Below, in pieces: positions 45,883 through 48,829 of a stretch of DNA of 48,829 nucleotides. Within the stretch, counting starts at the first letter, position 1, and the number at the start of each line of letters is the position of its first letter. The DNA lies in NCBI GenBank assembly GCA_017381835.1, contig JAFOBK010000018.1, positions 1-48,829 of the forward strand, read 5' to 3'. The notes below the pieces were generated by a model. The model had not been told where the DNA came from. It did not search any database and worked only from the letters and a program-made list of their open reading frames with translations. Source of the stretch: Oscillospiraceae bacterium. Its GTDB lineage: Bacteria > Bacillota_A > Clostridia > Oscillospirales > Oscillospiraceae. Made by a program: the position numbers and the translations under genes.

Positions 45883-46437
45883 AATTCCATAAGCAGAGCG
45901 GAAACTAGCGACCGAATCGGGTGATACCCAATGGCCTTATTTGATTGCTGGCCTACCAGTCACGAAACTGTCAGCGGCGACTCGCCGCCAAATCCCAATT
46001 TGTCGAGTTCCATAAGCAGAGCGGATACTAGCGAGCGAATCGGGTGATGCCCAATGGCCTTATTTGCTTGCCGGCTTACTAGTCACGAAATTGTCAGCGG
46101 CCACTGGCCGCCAAATTCCATACGCAGAGCGGAAGCTAGCGAGCGAATCGGGCGATACCCAATGGCCTCATTTACTTGCCGGCCTACTAGTCACGAAATT
46201 GTCAGCGGCCACTGGCCGCCAAATTCCATACGCAGAGCGGAAGCTAGCGACCGAATCGGGTGATGCCCAATGGCCTTATTTGATTGCCGGCCTACCAGTC
46301 ACGAAATTGTCAGTGGCCACTGGCCACCAAATTCCATAAGCAGAGCGGAAGCTAGCGACCGAATCGGGTGACACCCAATGGCCTTATTTGATTGCCGGCC
46401 TATCAGTCACGAAACTGTCCGCGGGCACTGCCCGCAA
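45883..46437 (+). repeat. Tandem array of five hairpin repeat units (period 108 bp)
   Basis: Units start with AATTCCATA at 45883, 46006, 46114, 46222 and 46330: the first spacing is 123 bp and the others 108. Each holds CAGAGCGGAAGCTAGCGA, CGAATCGGGTGA, CCCAATGGCCTTATTTG, CAGTCACGAAATTGTC, and ends with a perfect hairpin: 45974-45988, 46097-46111, 46205-46219, 46313-46327, 46421-46435. Stem sequences vary but stay paired: GCGGCG/CGCCGC, GCGGCC/GGCCGC, GTGGCC/GGCCAC, GCGGGC/GCCCGC. Single related copies lie at 2670-2790 and 3674-3785. Nothing else is seen between 45865 and the terminator. Confidence 0.92.
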
Positions 46438-46471
46438 AAAACGGCGATACACGAACACGTGTATCGCCGTT
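46438..46471 (-). terminator. Terminator of the GDPD gene
   Basis: A 13-bp perfect stem (46441-46453 with 46458-46470); on the minus strand TTTTTT follows. Confidence 0.88.
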
Positions 46472-46478
46472 ATCTGTT

Positions 46479-47312
46479 TTACTGCATTGCAAAACCTTCG
46501 AAGGTATAGAGGTCAAATTCGCCCTTGACCTGCTCGTAGTGGGAAGGGTCTTTCAAAGTCCAGGTGGAGGTGGGAGCGCCCATCATGCGGCACAGCTTCA
46601 AAGAGAAGTAGTCGGCATCCTGCCAGTCAAAGGCAATGAAGTCGGGATAACCAATGACGTTAAGCATCAGATTGGTGGTGAGGAAGTCGATGATATCGGA
46701 CTTCTCGCCCTTTTCCTTGTTGTCCCGGATGAAATTCTTTGCAAGGATACCTCTGGGAATGTCCTTGGCATTCTGGCGGTACCAGAACAGAGCAAAGGGA
46801 TGGAAGGACTGAACGGCATAGGGGCCTTCATAGTCCTTCAGCAGTTCGTGGGAATAGGCGCACACATCGGTGTCCACCTTGTCCATCTTGTACTCCACCA
46901 GGATCGGCACCTGGGAGTCGATCAGCGCCAGGGCTTCTGCCAGGGTGGGGATGGTCTCCTGGGTGTCAAAGAGCTTCATCTGCTGAAGCTCGGCGCAGGT
47001 GTAATCCCAAATCTTACCTTCCACACCGCAAATCCGCATCAGGTCTGCATCGTGGAATACCATGGGAACCTTATCGGAGCTCAGCTGGATATCCAGTTCG
47101 ATACCGTAGCCGGCATCAATGGCTGCCTGGAAAGAGGGCAGGGAATTTTCCGGGACTGCCACATTGCCGTCATGGTAGCCACGGTGGGCATAATGATAGC
47201 CTGCCATATGGTCAAGACTTGCGCTGCCGATGGTGCGGGGCGCGATCAGCACGGTGAAGAGCACAGCCAAAACGATCAGAATGATCAGCAAAACTTTGCC
47301 GAGTTTTTTCAT
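46479..47312 (-). CDS. Membrane-anchored glycerophosphodiester phosphodiesterase
   Basis: A 277-residue GDPD-family TIM barrel (PF03009) behind an N-terminal membrane anchor (MKKLGKVLLIILIVLAVLF), so acting outside the membrane. Catalytic and metal residues are present: HRG at 43-45, ENS near 55, Glu72 and Asp74 in ELDIQ, His87 in FHDAD and a later VEYK. It cleaves glycerophosphodiesters from membrane lipids or teichoic acid to glycerol 3-phosphate. Start at 47312 since GGAGG is at plus 47319-47323 and the longer start overlaps the next terminator. It probably forms its own unit. Confidence 0.9.
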   Translation of the reverse strand: MKKLGKVLLIILIVLAVLFTVLIAPRTIGSASLDHMAGYHYAHRGYHDGNVAVPENSLPSFQAAIDAGYGIELDIQLSSDKVPMVFHDADLMRICGVEGKIWDYTCAELQQMKLFDTQETIPTLAEALALIDSQVPILVEYKMDKVDTDVCAYSHELLKDYEGPYAVQSFHPFALFWYRQNAKDIPRGILAKNFIRDNKEKGEKSDIIDFLTTNLMLNVIGYPDFIAFDWQDADYFSLKLCRMMGAPTSTWTLKDPSHYEQVKGEFDLYTFEGFAMQ

Positions 47313-47331
47313 AAATAACCTCCAAATGGGG

Positions 47332-47362
47332 AAAATGTGCATCCTTGGGGATGCACATTTTA
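47332..47362 (-). terminator. Terminator of the alr - ATP-grasp unit
   Basis: A 13-bp stem (47332-47344 with 47349-47361, loop TTGG), followed on the minus strand by TTTTCCCC. Confidence 0.8.
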
Positions 47363-47364
47363 CA

Positions 47365-48384
47365 TTAGAACTTGAATTCGGGAACCAGCTTCTTCAGAGT
47401 GGGCAGCATACCGATCTTATCGGGAGTGTGGGGAGGCAGCTGCCAGAAGTCATGGGCGCAGTAGGTATTGCCTTCGATGATGATGGGGCCGTTGGGGGTA
47501 ACAGCCACGTCCCAGCCAACATAACGAACCTGGGGAACCACCAGTGCGGCCTTCTTGACCATCTCAATGGCTTCCTTTACGCAGGGCAGCTGATAGCCCT
47601 GGATGGTGTGGCCGGTGTTGGGATGAACCTCGTAGACGATACCCAGGGGGGTGTCGCCTGCGTGAGCGGGATACTTGATCTTGCCGGTCTCGGGGTCAAC
47701 GGGGGAGAACATGCAGTTGTTGTCGATGATGCTGCCGTTGAGGCCGATCTTCTGCACCATGTACAGAATGTGGACTTCCTTGTTGGCATCCAGCAGGGTG
47801 ATGATGCGCATGCTGTTGACAGCATTGTCATAGAGCTTGCGGACATCGGGGTGGTTGACGATCACATCTTCGATGGTGTAGATGTCATTGTCCTTCAGAT
47901 GCTGGAACAGAGCCTCAGCGCTCTCAAAGTCAGCCACATTCAGACGCATGCAGCCGATGCCGCAGGTCTTGCTGCGGGGCTTGCAGAAGATCCGCTCCTT
48001 GCCCTCACAGAACTTGGCAACATCTTCTACGGTAGCCTTGGACAGATCCAGGAAGCTTCTGCCGGTGAACTCAGCAAAACGCTCATAGAACTCGTCCTTG
48101 TTGTCGAACAGATCGCAGTAGTTCACATCGTTCATGTACATGTTGAACTTCTTGCTGATGAAACGGGTCACATAGGTCTTGCGCTGTGCGTGGGTCAGGT
48201 CGTAGAAACGGAAGATCAGATAGTCATAGTAACCTGCACCGTAGCGAGCCAGGGACCAGCACATATCCAGGAAAATGCCCACCTTGCTCTTGCCGGAACG
48301 CTCATGAGCGGCATTGATGGTGTAGCTCAGCTTTTCCAGGCTGGCATTCTTGATAACTCTGCGAATATAGCCTTTTTCTGCCAT
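47365..48384 (-). CDS. ATP-grasp protein of the sugar-transfer-associated type
   Basis: A 339-residue protein that resembles ATPgrasp_ST (PF14397). The ATP-grasp core can be traced: IFCKPRSKTCGIGCMRLN near 131-148 (Lys binding phosphate), YTIEDVIVNHPDV near 169, NSMRIITLLD near 189, and the metal-binding end YVGWDVAVTPNGPIIIEGN near 295-313. Members ligate a carboxylate to an amine or similar and often sit with cell-envelope genes. Here it follows the alanine racemase gene by 15 bp, so it could use D-Ala or act on wall precursors; this is only inferred. GGAG (plus 48391-48394) precedes the ATG. Confidence 0.83.
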   Translation of the reverse strand: MAEKGYIRRVIKNASLEKLSYTINAAHERSGKSKVGIFLDMCWSLARYGAGYYDYLIFRFYDLTHAQRKTYVTRFISKKFNMYMNDVNYCDLFDNKDEFYERFAEFTGRSFLDLSKATVEDVAKFCEGKERIFCKPRSKTCGIGCMRLNVADFESAEALFQHLKDNDIYTIEDVIVNHPDVRKLYDNAVNSMRIITLLDANKEVHILYMVQKIGLNGSIIDNNCMFSPVDPETGKIKYPAHAGDTPLGIVYEVHPNTGHTIQGYQLPCVKEAIEMVKKAALVVPQVRYVGWDVAVTPNGPIIIEGNTYCAHDFWQLPPHTPDKIGMLPTLKKLVPEFKF

Positions 48385-48399
48385 TATGAATACTCCTTT

Positions 48400-48829
48400 T
48401 TATTCTTCGTAAACTCTGGGAACCCGCTTGGAGATCCCGCATACAATTTCATCCACATTTACATCCAGCAGATTTGCCATCCAAAGGATGCTTACGTGGT
48501 CATCCAGCAGCGCGACGGTGTCGCCCCGCTGTACATTCGGAATGTCAGTTACATCTACCATGAACTGATCCATACAGACACGGCCGATGATGGGGGCATC
48601 CATATCATGGATGCGGACTTTGCCGCGGTTCGACAGCTTCCGGTTGTAGCCGTCAGCAAAGCCAATGGGAATGGTGGCGATTTTGGTGGGGCGGGTGGTG
48701 GTGTAGGTGCCGCCGTAACCGACCTGCGTACCTGCAGGCACTTCTTTTACCAAAGCTACCTGGGTGTACCAGTGCATCACCTGCTGAAAATCCTCTTTTT
48801 CCCACAGATCGTCATCCACAGGATTCAGA
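48400..48829 (-). CDS. alr: Alanine racemase, C-terminal part, cut by window end
   Basis: The frame stays open to the last base, so the N-terminal PLP barrel lies outside. The visible 143 residues are the C-terminal beta domain: the catalytic base Tyr in VGYGGTYTT, IGFADGYNRKLSN, GRVCMDQFMVDVTD (contacts the substrate carboxylate) and the closing EIVCGISKRVPRVY. Makes D-alanine for peptidoglycan and teichoic acids. Upstream partner of the ATP-grasp gene. Confidence 0.93.
   Translation of the reverse strand, partial: LNPVDDDLWEKEDFQQVMHWYTQVALVKEVPAGTQVGYGGTYTTTRPTKIATIPIGFADGYNRKLSNRGKVRIHDMDAPIIGRVCMDQFMVDVTDIPNVQRGDTVALLDDHVSILWMANLLDVNVDEIVCGISKRVPRVYEE

Noticed and set aside
46054..46339. 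Two overlapping plus-strand reading frames encoding 36-residue repeats (SGHWPPNSIRRAEAS type).
   Set aside because: They exist because the tandem DNA repeat has a 108-bp period, which is divisible by three. There is no ribosome binding site, and the variation conserves the hairpin, not codons.
45883..46437. CRISPR array from regular repeats.
   Set aside because: The whole 108-bp unit is repeated, with no short repeat plus unique spacer pattern and no cas genes.

Overview
The window looks like chromosome of a strictly anaerobic gut member of the Bacillota, class Clostridia, most likely near the Oscillospiraceae. This is an inference from gene content and style: many ECF-type vitamin transporters, several classical Bacillota riboswitches (cobalamin, TPP, tetrahydrofolate), lipoprotein signal peptides, a Crp/Fnr-ferredoxin cluster, strong AGGAGG ribosome binding sites, TTGACA/TATAAT promoters and moderately high G+C. 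There is no rRNA, CRISPR array, prophage or transposase gene; one tRNA is present.

Layout. 1-2442: end of a hexuronate (glucuronate/galacturonate) operon, SDR mannonate oxidoreductase - eda - kdgK. 2500-4000: an AT-rich GNAT acetyltransferase gene framed by two nested pairs of inverted repeats. 4035-8047: cupin, iron alcohol dehydrogenase, and a three-gene operon of unknown pathway (cyclase-like, AAC(3)-like, TIM barrel). 8107-11498: FecBCD/BtuFCD-type ABC importer with an FmdE-like protein (minus strand). 11631-17746: a cobalamin-acquisition locus with two divergent cobalamin riboswitches driving, to one side, a DUF4430 lipoprotein and, to the other, a toroid-domain lipoprotein, a second DUF4430 lipoprotein, EcfT and a giant EcfA-EcfA-S fusion. 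17913-21676: HAD phosphatase, Crp/Fnr regulator, zinc ribbon, ferredoxin, MFS. 21792-27124: carbohydrate ABC importer and a lipoprotein. 27207-30206: TAXI-type TRAP transporter. 30559-31743: SLH surface protein. 31778-36980: ThiT with TPP riboswitch, HIT protein, small exporter, MATE, CooT plus a His-rich protein, FolT with THF riboswitch. 37214-40133: MinD-like ATPase, a methylglyoxal synthase-like protein, HisS, a small unknown. 40140-40425: three perfect hairpins between tRNA T-arm-like pieces, then tRNA-Gly. 40595-44802: lipoproteins, thioredoxin, an IMPase-HAD fusion, a NuoE-like protein. 44842-46470: a MITE-like element, an AT-rich hydrolase gene and a 108-bp tandem repeat block. 46479-48829: GDPD, ATP-grasp protein, alanine racemase (cut by the window end).

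The genes tell a story of scavenging: hexuronates, an unidentified carbohydrate, carboxylates (TRAP), thiamine, folate and cobalamin are all imported, and vitamin uptake is controlled by riboswitches with visible intrinsic terminators. The most notable system is the split 'transcobalamin-like' B12 capture apparatus. The most notable unexplained DNA is a family of hairpin-bearing repeats whose stems keep pairing while their sequences change, and which border the two AT-rich genes.
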